Shown one piece after another: positions 34,687 through 43,300 of a stretch of DNA of 64,000 bases. The notes beneath the pieces were generated by a model. That model was given only the letters and a program-made list of their open reading frames with translations, was not told the origin of the DNA and made no database searches. Both the position numbers and the translations under genes were made by a program. How positions within the stretch are numbered: the first letter of the stretch is position 1; each line of letters opens with the position of its first letter. Source of the stretch: Sphaerochaeta associata (GTDB lineage Bacteria; Spirochaetota; Spirochaetia; Sphaerochaetales; Sphaerochaetaceae). The stretch covers positions 1,984,001 through 2,048,000 of the forward strand of contig NZ_CP094929.1 of the NCBI RefSeq assembly GCF_022869165.1. Reading direction: 5' to 3'.

Positions 34687-35622
34687 ATGCATACCAATGT
34701 ACGCAATAGCGATGAAAAAATCAACCTTGACCACCTGCTCATCGAGCAGGTTGAACTGGCCGCTCATTCCGGCATCCATACCGGAGGCAAGGCCGATTTG
34801 GCCGCCTACCCTTCTGATTTCGAGGAACTCAGGGCTCTGCTCGACCATGCAAGGAAATACTCCATCCCGATCACCATACTCGGCGGTGCAACGAACAGCC
34901 TGATAAGCGACGACGGCATCGAAGGTCTTACCATCATCACCTCCCACCTCAGGCGCCGACACGTTCAAGGCGAGATGTTCTGTGTGCGCAGCGGCCTTCT
35001 GCTCGACCGGGCCATCGACTTGGCCATCGAGGACGGCCTGGGCGGTCTGGAGTTGCTCGGCGGGCTGCCTGGTACGGTCGGTGGGGCGATCGCCGGTAAC
35101 AGCGGGGCACACGGCATGCACATCTCGGATGTATTGTACTATGTCGATTACATGACATTCGATGGGAAGCTGCACCGAAAACAGATTCACCGCGATGATT
35201 TCTCCTACCGCAATACTCCCTTTTCCAACCGAAAAGACATCATCATCTATGAAGCGGGTTTCCGGCTTACCCCGATCACGCAGACCAGCGAAGCCAGAAA
35301 ACGCAAGGATGAGGTGAAAGCAAAGCGAAAGCAGAACGGCCAGTACGAACATCCCAGCATCGGTTGCATTTTTAAAAACCCGGAAGGAATGCATGCAGGC
35401 CAGCTCATCGATGAGTGCGGCCTCAAGGGCTTGGGCATCGGGGGGGCAAAAGTATCATCCCGGCATGCAAACTTCATCATCAACCCCAACAAACAGGCCA
35501 CAAGCACCGATGTACGAGCGCTCATCGAGCATGTAAGACAAGAGGTTTTCGAGAAACACCATGTCAGGCTGGAGGAGGAGATTCACTACGTCGGTCGATG
35601 GCAAGACGCAAGGCATACGTGA
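34687..35622 (+). CDS. murB: UDP-N-acetylenolpyruvoylglucosamine reductase
   Basis: MurB reduces UDP-GlcNAc-enolpyruvate to UDP-MurNAc for peptidoglycan. FAD-binding motifs ITILGGATNSLISDDGIEGL and LELLGGLPGTVGGAIAGNSGAHG are clear, then SYRNTPF with the catalytic region, PSIGCIFKNP (type I/II Ser position) and SSRHANFIINP. At 311 aa it is normal. It is divergent from cysS, the two RBSs sharing a 51 bp gap, and its end overlaps the next minus-strand gene by 59 bp. Confidence 0.95.
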   Translation: MHTNVRNSDEKINLDHLLIEQVELAAHSGIHTGGKADLAAYPSDFEELRALLDHARKYSIPITILGGATNSLISDDGIEGLTIITSHLRRRHVQGEMFCVRSGLLLDRAIDLAIEDGLGGLELLGGLPGTVGGAIAGNSGAHGMHISDVLYYVDYMTFDGKLHRKQIHRDDFSYRNTPFSNRKDIIIYEAGFRLTPITQTSEARKRKDEVKAKRKQNGQYEHPSIGCIFKNPEGMHAGQLIDECGLKGLGIGGAKVSSRHANFIINPNKQATSTDVRALIEHVRQEVFEKHHVRLEEEIHYVGRWQDARHT

Positions 35623-36628
35623 TCGACAACCCTTTTCGGGGATCAAAACGAAGCGTGACTGAACCGGATCTGCGCTGAAAGACAAACACAGCAGAGAGGT
35701 TGGAAGATTGGTACGAAAGTCGGGACTGGGAACTGTCCAGAAGCATTTTGGATTCGACATCGGAAGAGAAAACCAGGCCGATCTGCATCGCCGATCCTTT
35801 GAAGAACAGGGACAACTCTCTTTCTTTCTCACGCTTTCCCATCTCATCAACCCAAAAAATTTGTTCATACCCCATACCAAGACACAGATATTGTGCTTCT
35901 GTTGACAAGACAGTATGCATGGTTTGCGAGTGTCCGCTGTGGATGGGCATAAGCCCAAGCTGTGAAGACAAAGTATGACGCAAGACAAAGCCCGGCTTCT
36001 TGACCTGAATGCCCGCACCAAGCTTTCGCAGAAAAGAAAAACTGTTGAAACTGCATTCCAACTGCACAGGTCCCACATTGAGAGCCATGGACGTAAAGAG
36101 AGTGAAGCTGCGATACTCCCCCCAAAGCCCTTCAATCAAGCAGGATGCTGCTTCCGACTCAAAACAATACTGCACCAGGAGATTTCGTCCTAGCAAATGC
36201 CTGTCCCACACCAAGGCAAAATCATCGAGGTGCAATGCATCCGGCCCATCGAGATAGAGAGTGGTAAAAGAGCCTGCCTTGATGCGGACCGCTTGCTGCG
36301 CATCACCGTCGCTCATCAGTGAAACAGAGATATTCGGCCTGTCATACGCAAAGCTTCTCCACTCCTGCCCGGGCAGGAAATGATACCCGTCGAGGCTGCG
36401 ACTTTCGGTGTAGGAGAATCCTTGGTACGAGACCTGGGCAACTCTCGCTTCAAAGCGATCCTTTTTCAGGTCAGCTTTGAGTTCACTCTCCCAGTAAAGA
36501 CCGTTTGCCTGATAGGCATACACGCTTTTATAGTATCCAGACTGTGGAGTGAACGTCAGATCGAGCGTCTGCCGGCCAAAAATGCTCGAAATCGGTAAAA
36601 CCAACAGACAAAGCAGAGCTACCTTCAT
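35564..36628 (-). CDS. Exported beta-rich protein, possible outer-membrane protein
   Basis: A 354 aa protein with a signal peptide (ALLCLLVLPISSIFG) and many short amphipathic strands separated by turns (LDLTFTPQSGYY, NISVSLMSDGD, LLVQYCFESEA, VQLECSFNSF, SGSVTLRFDPRKGLSITYAL). It resembles outer-membrane barrels of spirochaetes in style, but no family was recognised. The last 59 bp overlap the convergent murB gene. No clear RBS is seen at ATG 36628. Confidence 0.6.
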   Translation of the reverse strand: MKVALLCLLVLPISSIFGRQTLDLTFTPQSGYYKSVYAYQANGLYWESELKADLKKDRFEARVAQVSYQGFSYTESRSLDGYHFLPGQEWRSFAYDRPNISVSLMSDGDAQQAVRIKAGSFTTLYLDGPDALHLDDFALVWDRHLLGRNLLVQYCFESEAASCLIEGLWGEYRSFTLFTSMALNVGPVQLECSFNSFSFLRKLGAGIQVKKPGFVLRHTLSSQLGLMPIHSGHSQTMHTVLSTEAQYLCLGMGYEQIFWVDEMGKREKERELSLFFKGSAMQIGLVFSSDVESKMLLDSSQSRLSYQSSNLSAVFVFQRRSGSVTLRFDPRKGLSITYALRLAIDRRSESPPPA

Positions 36629-36758
36629 GATAGGAAAAGAACTAGCACTTCCTGTTTTGCTTCAGGTTGATTATTCTCCGTAATAGTGATTTATTTACGT
36701 GGAACTAATCAACATTCCAATACATACAGGTAAACCATACGAACAATAGGAGTCTTTC

Positions 36759-38096
36759 ATGGTAATTCTGACCCTGAACTGCGGCAGCTCGTCTGCCAAG
36801 TACCAAGTCTACGACTGGGCAAACAAGGATATTCTTGCTGTAGGCGTCGTAGAGCGAATCGGACTGGAGTATTCCACTATTGAGCATAAAGCCAACGGAA
36901 AGGAAGAGTACCACGCTGAATTTTCCTCCCCCACCCACAAGGAAGCCATCGAGTTGATCATCCGCATGTTGCTCGATGACGAGTACGGCGTCATCCAGGA
37001 CCTGAAGGAGATTGGAGCCGTAGGTCACAGGGTGCTCCATGGTGGTGAGGTATTCAAACAGTCCGCACTGGTAACAGACGAGGTAATCGAGCAACTGAAG
37101 AAGGTCATCCCCCTCGGTCCGTTGCACATGCCTGCCAACATCATGGGTATTGAGGCGGCCCGCAAGGCCATGCCCAATGTTCCCCAGGCCATTGTCCTGG
37201 ATACAGCCTGGCACCAGACCATGCCCGATGAAGCCTTCATGTATGCAGTTCCCTACGAGTGGTACACAAAGTACAACGTACGCCGCTACGGATTCCATGG
37301 AACCAGCCATCTCTATTGTGCAAAGCGTGCAGCCGTAGTCTTGGGCAAGGAGAACAAGGATACCAACGTCATTATCTGCCATATCGGCAACGGAGCTTCC
37401 GTCTGTGCGGTGAAGAACGGCGTATGTGTGGACACCTCCATGGGACTGACGCCGCTTGAAGGCCTGGTGATGGGCTCGCGCAGCGGTGACATCGACCCGG
37501 CCATCATTCCTTATATGATGGAGAACACCGGAATGAGCGCCAAGGAGATGGATACCGCACTGAATAAGAAGAGCGGTTTGATCGGCTTGTGCGGCAAGAG
37601 CGACAGACGTGATGTATTGAAGGCCAGCCAGGAAGGAGACCTTCGTGCAAAGCTTGCCATCGACATGGAATGCCGCAGGCTGAAGAAGTACATCGGCGGC
37701 TACGCGACCCTGCTTGAAGGCAAGCTCGACGCCATCGTTTTCACCGCCGGTGTTGGAGAGATGGCCCGCCATATCCGCCTTGGCTCCTGCAAGGGACTCG
37801 AGGCCATCGGGGCAAAGCTCGATGAACACAAGAATGAGGTCTGTTTCAGCCGAAACGGTGAGTTTGTCATCAGCACCGATGATTCACCGGTAAAGATTCT
37901 GGTCATTCCCACCGATGAGGAGCTGGTCATGACCGAGGACGCTTATGCCTTGATGAATGGGACCTACGATGTGCACACCAACTTCCACTATACCTTCGAA
38001 GAGAAGGACTATGTGAACAAGGGCCGTGAACGGGACTTGGAGAAGAACATTGAGAAGAATCCCGAGTTGGCCACCATTTTGGCCATCCCGCGCTAA
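36759..38096 (+). CDS. ackA: Acetate kinase
   Basis: It makes ATP from acetyl phosphate. Motifs: LTLNCGSSSAKYQVYD (phosphate 1 loop), GHRVLHGGE, FHGTSH (RRYGFHGTSHLYCAKRA), HIGNGASVCAV, MGLTPLEGLVMGSRSGDIDP and FTAGVGE. At 445 aa it is somewhat longer than the usual ~400 through a C-terminal tail (FEEKDYVNKGRERDLEKNI). AGGAG precedes ATG. No pta gene is nearby. A single-gene unit with its own terminator. Confidence 0.97.
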   Translation: MVILTLNCGSSSAKYQVYDWANKDILAVGVVERIGLEYSTIEHKANGKEEYHAEFSSPTHKEAIELIIRMLLDDEYGVIQDLKEIGAVGHRVLHGGEVFKQSALVTDEVIEQLKKVIPLGPLHMPANIMGIEAARKAMPNVPQAIVLDTAWHQTMPDEAFMYAVPYEWYTKYNVRRYGFHGTSHLYCAKRAAVVLGKENKDTNVIICHIGNGASVCAVKNGVCVDTSMGLTPLEGLVMGSRSGDIDPAIIPYMMENTGMSAKEMDTALNKKSGLIGLCGKSDRRDVLKASQEGDLRAKLAIDMECRRLKKYIGGYATLLEGKLDAIVFTAGVGEMARHIRLGSCKGLEAIGAKLDEHKNEVCFSRNGEFVISTDDSPVKILVIPTDEELVMTEDAYALMNGTYDVHTNFHYTFEEKDYVNKGRERDLEKNIEKNPELATILAIPR

Positions 38097-38118
38097 AGCA
38101 AAGCATATAGTTTCGAGA

Positions 38119-38144
38119 CAGGACGCTTTCGGGCGTCCTGTTTT
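38119..38144 (+). terminator. Rho-independent terminator after ackA
   Basis: CAGGACGC, 6 nt loop, GCGTCCTG, TTTT. It directly precedes the 11-nt repeat array of the phoB promoter. Confidence 0.85.
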
Positions 38145-38148
38145 CATA

Positions 38149-38181
38149 TATGAATAATCTATGAAAATTGCATGTCAGTCT
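38149..38181. promoter_or_regulatory. Candidate Pho box at phoB: three 11-nt repeats
   Basis: TATGAATAATC, TATGAAAATTG and CATGTCAGTCT stand head to tail with exactly 11 nt period. On the minus strand they read CTGACATGCAA, TTTTCATAGAT, TATTCATATAT, close to the PhoB half-site CTGTCATAWAW. A possible -10 (TACTAC, 38202-38207) lies about 20 bp further on, 9 nt before the phoB ATG. The repeats point opposite to phoB transcription. Confidence 0.6.
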
Positions 38182-38216
38182 TGCCTTCCCGAAGCGTTGT
38201 GTACTACCGTTGCTGT

Positions 38217-38891
38217 ATGAACACAATCCTGGTAGTGGAAGACGACCTTGATATTCGAGAGCTTGAACGCTACACCCTTGAGAACAACGGCTACGCGGTG
38301 CTTCAGGCCGAACACGGAAAGCAGGCCTTGGAGGTTCTCTCCTCGGAGAGTGTTGATTTGATCATCCTCGATATGATGATGCCGGTCATGGACGGCTTGT
38401 CGTTGATCAAGACGCTTCGTTTCGTTATGAACGACACCACCCCCATCATCGTTGTATCGGCAAAAGGTGATGAGAGCGACATCATCACCGCGCTGGAACT
38501 TGGAGCCGATGACTATGTGACAAAACCCTTCAGCATGAATGTCCTGAACAGTAAAATAAGAGCGGTCCTCAGGCGTTCGGACCAGGTGCAAAGCCCCTCG
38601 GTCGTACACCATGCCGGTCTGGTCATGGACCAAAGCCGGCACTTGTGTCTGGTGGACAATGAGGAGGTCGAACTTACCGCCACTGAATTCTCATTGCTGT
38701 ACCTGCTGGCCGGCAACGCTGAGCAAGTCTTTACCCGCAACCAGATGATCACCCGGATCAAAGGCAGCGACTACCCGGTAACCGACCGATCCATCGACGT
38801 CCAGGTTGCAACCATACGAAGAAAACTGGGAGCCTACGGCAGCAGGATCAAGACCATATGGGGCATCGGGTATTCCTATAAGGAAAATTAA
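38217..38891 (+). CDS. phoB: OmpR/PhoB-family response regulator, probable PhoB
   Basis: A 224 aa regulator: receiver with LVVEDDLDIRELE, phospho-Asp in LIILDMMMPVMDG, Thr/Ser in PIIVVSAKGDE and Lys in DYVTKPFS; C-terminal winged helix (EVELTATEFSLLYLLAGN, RSIDVQVATIRRKLG). The only sensor kinase in the window is PhoR-like and lies 7 kb away beside pst; the 11-nt repeats at its own, the phoR and the pstS promoters support PhoB identity. ATG 38217 was chosen because the ATG at 38172 lies inside the repeat array. There is no clear RBS. Confidence 0.82.
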   Translation: MNTILVVEDDLDIRELERYTLENNGYAVLQAEHGKQALEVLSSESVDLIILDMMMPVMDGLSLIKTLRFVMNDTTPIIVVSAKGDESDIITALELGADDYVTKPFSMNVLNSKIRAVLRRSDQVQSPSVVHHAGLVMDQSRHLCLVDNEEVELTATEFSLLYLLAGNAEQVFTRNQMITRIKGSDYPVTDRSIDVQVATIRRKLGAYGSRIKTIWGIGYSYKEN

Positions 38892-38892
38892 T

Positions 38893-39531
38893 TCATTGCA
38901 GATTCTCAAGCTCTCGATACAGTTTTGCAAGAAAGCTGGAGTCTCCATCTGCAAACGGCGAAGATGCATGCTCCTTTTGGATTTCTGCCTTGATAACCGG
39001 GTCCTGACGGCTCTTCACCTCATTGCCCAATGCCTTGGCATAGGTTTTTCCATCCGTTTTTCCCGACAGCACATCCTGTATGATTGTCTGACTGGTTTCT
39101 ACCACCGAAAGCAGACCTGCAAGTTCTGCGTCCTGTAAAAGCATGAGTTGTTGTCGTTGCTTGTCGTTGATCGAATCGGATGGATGACGATTCCTGTACA
39201 ACAGCAGCGCTGCAAAACGTGCCATGCGCTCGCCCCGCTCTATTCCCGCATCAGCCCACACAGCATAGTGTTCGTCCTCATCCTTGACCACCAGTTGCGA
39301 TTCTTTCAGCAGTTTCATTGCCAGCACTGCAAGACTTGAGGAAGGCATGATCACATCCCTGCCACCGACCTTGCTGAAAAAATTCGCCTGCCCGAGGGGT
39401 GTGTCCACCCTTCCACGGTAATAGCGGGGGTCCATGCCCCGGCTGTCCAGGATGCACATCACATACCGAGTATCCACGATATCGACACCAACGGTCTCTC
39501 TTGGTTCTGTTTCCATGCCACAAGCATACAA
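38893..39531 (-). CDS. Hypothetical protein, RNase H/actin-like N-terminus suspected
   Basis: A 212 aa protein not recognised. The N-terminus TVGVDIVDTRYVMCILDSRG looks like the first two strands of an RNase H or ASKHA fold. The middle has KLLKESQLVVKDEDEHYAVWADAG, and the C-terminal third is helical and charged. No catalytic acidic set or zinc motif is apparent. It converges with phoB (1 bp apart) and lies back to back with yqeC. ATG 39516 is an alternative start; neither has a clear RBS. Confidence 0.5.
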   Translation of the reverse strand: MYACGMETEPRETVGVDIVDTRYVMCILDSRGMDPRYYRGRVDTPLGQANFFSKVGGRDVIMPSSSLAVLAMKLLKESQLVVKDEDEHYAVWADAGIERGERMARFAALLLYRNRHPSDSINDKQRQQLMLLQDAELAGLLSVVETSQTIIQDVLSGKTDGKTYAKALGNEVKSRQDPVIKAEIQKEHASSPFADGDSSFLAKLYRELENLQ

Positions 39532-39573
39532 CGATACCGAAATTCGAATAGTGATGAAAGAAATCCTCTTTTA

Positions 39574-39602
39574 TTGCAACTATAGGCCGACAGTGTTACA
39601 GT
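39574..39602 (+). promoter_or_regulatory. Predicted leaderless promoter of the yqeC cluster
   Basis: TTGCAA, 17 nt spacer, TACAGT, then 7 nt to the yqeC ATG at 39610 with no Shine-Dalgarno sequence. Confidence 0.55.
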
Positions 39603-39609
39603 TTTTGCC

Positions 39610-40314
39610 ATGGCTACACTTCTTGGCGCCCTATGCGCCTACATCGATGATGCATACCGGTGCATCAGCATCACAGGCAGCGGAGGAAAGACCACCGCCC
39701 TGATAGAGCTCGCCGGATATTACGCACGTCAAGGCAAGCGGGTCCTGGTCTCCACAACCACCAAGCTCGAGCTTCCAGCCCATCGCGCCTACGGTTGCGA
39801 CACCTATTTCACCGATGACCGAATTCTCGGCTATAGAGCGGAGCGTGCAGAGCGCGTCTTCTATGCAGGCGTTCAAGCAGAGAAAGCCATTGCCCCACCG
39901 CTTGCCCATCTCAGAGCACTCATGAAGACCTACGATGTCCTCCTGCTTGAGGCCGATGGAGCCCGCCGCAAGCCCTTGAAGCTTCACACCGACTTCGACC
40001 CGGTCGTTGTCGACTTCACCACAACAACCCTGATAGTGGTGGGCATGTCCGGTTGGGGACAAGCACTTGGCGAGTGCTGTTTCGGTTGGAATCGTGACGA
40101 ACAGGGGGTAGCCGACGATGAGGCTTACCTGACATTGCTGCACCACGAGAGAGGATTCCTCAAAGGGGCGGTTGGAAAAACCCTGATTCTCTGCAACCAA
40201 GCCGAAAACACATCGGAAAAGACGATGCATACCCTTTCAGGGTCACTGAATACCATCCCCATGTTCTTCGGATCGCTACAAACCAATACCCTGTTCTTTA
40301 GGAAGGCACCATGA
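39610..40314 (+). CDS. yqeC: Selenium-dependent hydroxylase accessory protein YqeC
   Basis: A 234 aa P-loop protein: SITGSGGKTTALIELAGYYA (Walker A), VLVSTTTKLELP, and YDVLLLEADGARRKPLKLH, which is the YqeC signature. The family co-occurs with selenium-dependent molybdenum hydroxylases and is thought to help make or insert their labile selenium cofactor; the exact reaction is not known. Its stop overlaps the next gene start (ATGA), so the two are coupled. It opens a four-gene cluster. Confidence 0.85.
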   Translation: MATLLGALCAYIDDAYRCISITGSGGKTTALIELAGYYARQGKRVLVSTTTKLELPAHRAYGCDTYFTDDRILGYRAERAERVFYAGVQAEKAIAPPLAHLRALMKTYDVLLLEADGARRKPLKLHTDFDPVVVDFTTTTLIVVGMSGWGQALGECCFGWNRDEQGVADDEAYLTLLHHERGFLKGAVGKTLILCNQAENTSEKTMHTLSGSLNTIPMFFGSLQTNTLFFRKAP

Positions 40315-42113
40315 ATACTACCGTCCTGCAACAAGCAGCATATTTGAGTGAACACAATCAAGTGTTTGTGTTTGTCATCATCCTGAAAACCGAAGGATCG
40401 GCAAGCAGAAGCCAAGGCACGATGGTGGTCGACCGGGAGGGTGCCATCACCGGTACAATCGGTGGAGGCGAAACGGAAGCCTACGCACAACGTCAGGCAC
40501 TGATTCTCCTGTCCACGCAGGAGCGGTCGCGCCATCTCATGTTCACCGTCCAACAGGGCGAGATTCAGGATGCAGGTACGGTGCATCTGCTGCTCCTTGC
40601 CTGCACGAGTGAGAGCCTTCAGAAGGCTTTCATCCAGTTCCGCTCGTGGGAAGAGCATCAACTTCACCATGTGATGGGCATCCAGCTTCACCCCTCACTT
40701 TCCCTCATGGGGCTGTGTGAAGGAGGAGCAACCATCGGAGAGGTGCACCCCAATTTCTTGGAGCAGGCAAAGAAGGCCCTTGAGGATGAAAGCCCCCGCT
40801 ATATCGAGACCCCTTCGTGGACATGTCATCTGAGCATACCCGTCAAAGCACACAACCTGTTGCTCATCGGAGGAGGCCATGTCAATCAGGCGGTTGCCCA
40901 TCTTGCACACACAGTGGGCTTGCCGACGCAGGTGGTGGAAACGCGCTGTGCGTTTGCCACTGAAGAGCTCTTCCCCTTTGCAAAGAGCCGAATCGTTGCA
41001 CCGACGCTGAAGGAGGCGCTGAGTGAGATGCATATCAATCGGCACACAGCCTGCGTCATCGCCAGTCATGCCTTCGATGAGGAGTCTGCAAGACTGTTGC
41101 TCGAGCGGGACATCACCTATTTGGGCGTACTTGGCTCACGCCATAAGGCCAAAAAACTTGCAGCCTCGTTCGCAGGACACCCCGAAGCCCTGCACAAGCT
41201 TCATTGCCCCATCGGTCTTGATATTGGAAGTGAAACACCCCAGGAAATCGCTGTTTCAGTCATCGCCGAAATCATGAAGGTATTCCACCAAAAGACAGGA
41301 AGCAGCCTGAGAAACCTGGGCAGGAAAGTGGTACTGGTACGAGGCGGCGGTGATCTGGCGACCGGTGTAATTCTCAGGCTCCATCGAAGCGGCTATCGTG
41401 TAATCGTCCTGGAAACCGAGCAACCCTCGGTCATCCGCACGACCGTCAGCCTCGCCCAGGCCATGTATGCGGGAACAGTCGTGGTTGAAGGCATCCAGGG
41501 CAGACGGTGTGCAAACATCAAGGAGGCCTTCAATCTACTTGAAGTCAACACGATTCCCATCCTCGCCGACCCGACCATGGAATGTCTGCAGGAAATTCAG
41601 CCCGTTTGCCTGGTGGATGCAATCATGGCAAAACGGAATCTGGGAACCAGCATCGGTGATGCCCCGCTGGTGATCGCTTTAGGCCCTGGATTCGAGGCCG
41701 GAGTCGATGCGGATGTAGTCATCGAAACCAAACGAGGGCACAGTCTTGGTCGCATCATCAGAGCCGGTAGTGCAATTCCCAATACAGGAATCCCAGGCCT
41801 TGTGGACGGCTTTGGCAAGGAGCGAGTGCTGCATTCACCGAAAGCGGGCATCTTCAATTCCAATCTGACCATCGGAGAGTTGGTGCATGCAGGCCAGGTG
41901 ATCGCAACCGTGGATACAGAGCCTATCACGGCACCCATCGACGGCAAACTCAGGGGTCTGCTCAATTCAGGGCTGTACGTAAGCGAACATTTCAAGGTTG
42001 CCGACATTGATCCACGCGGGGCTGAGGCCGACCATACCACCGTCAGTGAGAAGGCGTATGCCATAGCAGGAGCTGTGCTTGAAGTGCTTGACGGGTTCCT
42101 GAACCGGGCATAA
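40311..42113 (+). CDS. XdhC-YqeB fusion, molybdenum hydroxylase maturation protein
   Basis: A 600 aa two-part protein. Residues 1-~325 are XdhC-like: a CoxI/XdhC domain (ASRSQGTMVVDREGAITG, TIGGGETEAYAQRQ) and a Rossmann domain (NLLLIGGGHVNQAVAHLA, YLGVLGSRHKAKKL, PIGLDIGSETPQEIAVSV). Residues ~335-600 match the YqeB/EF2563 family: VVLVRGGGDLATGVILRLHR, LADPTMECLQEI, VDAIMAKRN, VIALGPGFEAGVDADVVIET. XdhC binds Moco and helps its sulfuration; YqeB is linked to selenium-dependent hydroxylases. The two are often separate genes. The fusion suggests they act on the same cofactor. Confidence 0.85.
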   Translation: MNTTVLQQAAYLSEHNQVFVFVIILKTEGSASRSQGTMVVDREGAITGTIGGGETEAYAQRQALILLSTQERSRHLMFTVQQGEIQDAGTVHLLLLACTSESLQKAFIQFRSWEEHQLHHVMGIQLHPSLSLMGLCEGGATIGEVHPNFLEQAKKALEDESPRYIETPSWTCHLSIPVKAHNLLLIGGGHVNQAVAHLAHTVGLPTQVVETRCAFATEELFPFAKSRIVAPTLKEALSEMHINRHTACVIASHAFDEESARLLLERDITYLGVLGSRHKAKKLAASFAGHPEALHKLHCPIGLDIGSETPQEIAVSVIAEIMKVFHQKTGSSLRNLGRKVVLVRGGGDLATGVILRLHRSGYRVIVLETEQPSVIRTTVSLAQAMYAGTVVVEGIQGRRCANIKEAFNLLEVNTIPILADPTMECLQEIQPVCLVDAIMAKRNLGTSIGDAPLVIALGPGFEAGVDADVVIETKRGHSLGRIIRAGSAIPNTGIPGLVDGFGKERVLHSPKAGIFNSNLTIGELVHAGQVIATVDTEPITAPIDGKLRGLLNSGLYVSEHFKVADIDPRGAEADHTTVSEKAYAIAGAVLEVLDGFLNRA

Positions 42114-42160
42114 TCCATTAATTTTTTAAAACTTCAATGGATTTATTCGCCGCATTGGGA

Positions 42161-42166
42161 TACACT
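42161..42166 (+). promoter_or_regulatory. Possible -10 box of the csd-like gene
   Basis: TACACT stands 6 nt before the ATG at 42173, the same layout as at yqeC. The matching -35 (TGGATT, 42138-42143) is weak. It supports start 42173 over the ATG at 42137. Confidence 0.35.
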
Positions 42167-42172
42167 GCCCCT

Positions 42173-43300
42173 ATGCGACGCATATACTTGGACAACGCAT
42201 CCACCTCGTTTCCCAAAGCCCCCGGCGTTCTTGAAGCGATGAGTTCCTACCTTTCTCAGAACGCTTCAAATCCAGGAAGGGGCAGTTACAACCATGCCTT
42301 GCAAGCGATGGAATTGGTCATCGCTTGCCGAAGCAAGCTCTCTACCCTCTTTGGATGCACCGACAGCAGAAATGTGGTGTTCTCATTGAATGTCACCACT
42401 GCGTTGAACACCTTGATGGCAGGATTGCTCACCCGGGAAGACCATGTTCTGGTCAGTGGGGTGGAGCATAATGCTGTGATGCGCGCTCTTGTGTTGCATC
42501 GCATCCCTTACTCGGTCATCCCCTGTGACAAGGATGGCCGTATCATCGTCGAAGCGATGCCTGAGCTGGTGGGTGCCCGAACCAAGGCACTATTTCTTAC
42601 CAGCGCCTCCAATGTGACAGGAACCATCCAGCCCATCAGGGAGGCGGGGGAAGCCGCCCATCGGCTGGGCCTCTGGACCTGCATCGACACCGCCCAGGGG
42701 ACGCCAACCGTCGATTGCCGCCTTGAAGAAGGGGTCATCGATGCGATTGCGTTCACCGGTCACAAGGGACTTGCAGGACCTCAGGGAGTCGGCGGCTTGG
42801 TTCTTTCATCCAATCTTGCAAATTGCGTTACTCCCTCGGTTGGAGGAGGAACGGGCAGCAGAAGTGAAAGCTTTGCCATGCCCGACCTGCTGCCGGACAG
42901 GCTTGAGGCGGGGACGCAGAACATTGTCGGCATAGCAGGCCTCTCTGCAGCATTGGATTTCTTGAATACGCAGGGCATGATGGACAGAACCAGTTGCAGT
43001 CAGCTGCTCTCCTATTTTCTATCCGACAGCCGTATTACGGTCATCGGGCCGGCAACCATGGAAGAGCGCACCAGCGTGATCAGCATCACCGTCGAGGATT
43101 TCGACCTGGCCGAACTCGCTTACCGCCTCGATGCAGAGTACGGCATACAAACCCGCTACGGCCTGCATTGTGCACCCCTTGCCCATACAACATTGGGAAC
43201 ACTGCAGACAGGAACGATACGTTTCAGCTGCGGCTATGCCACTACCACCGAAGAGATTGAATATACCATCCAAGCCATGAAGGAGCTGTTGTACCGATGA
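42173..43300 (+). CDS. Cysteine desulfurase-like PLP enzyme
   Basis: A 375 aa class V aminotransferase-fold protein: IYLDNASTSFPKAPGV at the start, NVTTALNTLMAGLL, GVEHNAVMRAL, CIDTAQGTPTVD, FTGHKGLAGPQGVGGL with the PLP Lys, and RYGLHCAPLAHTTLGT with the reactive Cys near the C-terminus. It would draw S or Se from Cys or selenocysteine. Between two XdhC-type genes it probably supplies the sulfur or selenium put on the molybdenum cofactor. The next gene begins before its stop (4 bp overlap). Confidence 0.85.
   Translation: MRRIYLDNASTSFPKAPGVLEAMSSYLSQNASNPGRGSYNHALQAMELVIACRSKLSTLFGCTDSRNVVFSLNVTTALNTLMAGLLTREDHVLVSGVEHNAVMRALVLHRIPYSVIPCDKDGRIIVEAMPELVGARTKALFLTSASNVTGTIQPIREAGEAAHRLGLWTCIDTAQGTPTVDCRLEEGVIDAIAFTGHKGLAGPQGVGGLVLSSNLANCVTPSVGGGTGSRSESFAMPDLLPDRLEAGTQNIVGIAGLSAALDFLNTQGMMDRTSCSQLLSYFLSDSRITVIGPATMEERTSVISITVEDFDLAELAYRLDAEYGIQTRYGLHCAPLAHTTLGTLQTGTIRFSCGYATTTEEIEYTIQAMKELLYR

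Noticed and set aside
34636-35394. Upstream extension of the cysS reading frame (long ATG)
   Set aside because: It is antisense to murB, whose motifs are strong. CysRS homology and a proper RBS start at 34635.
38893-39531. Calling this gene an IS110-type transposase
   Set aside because: Only the first strands look similar. The DEDD acidic residues, the Ser-containing C-terminal domain and terminal repeats are not seen.
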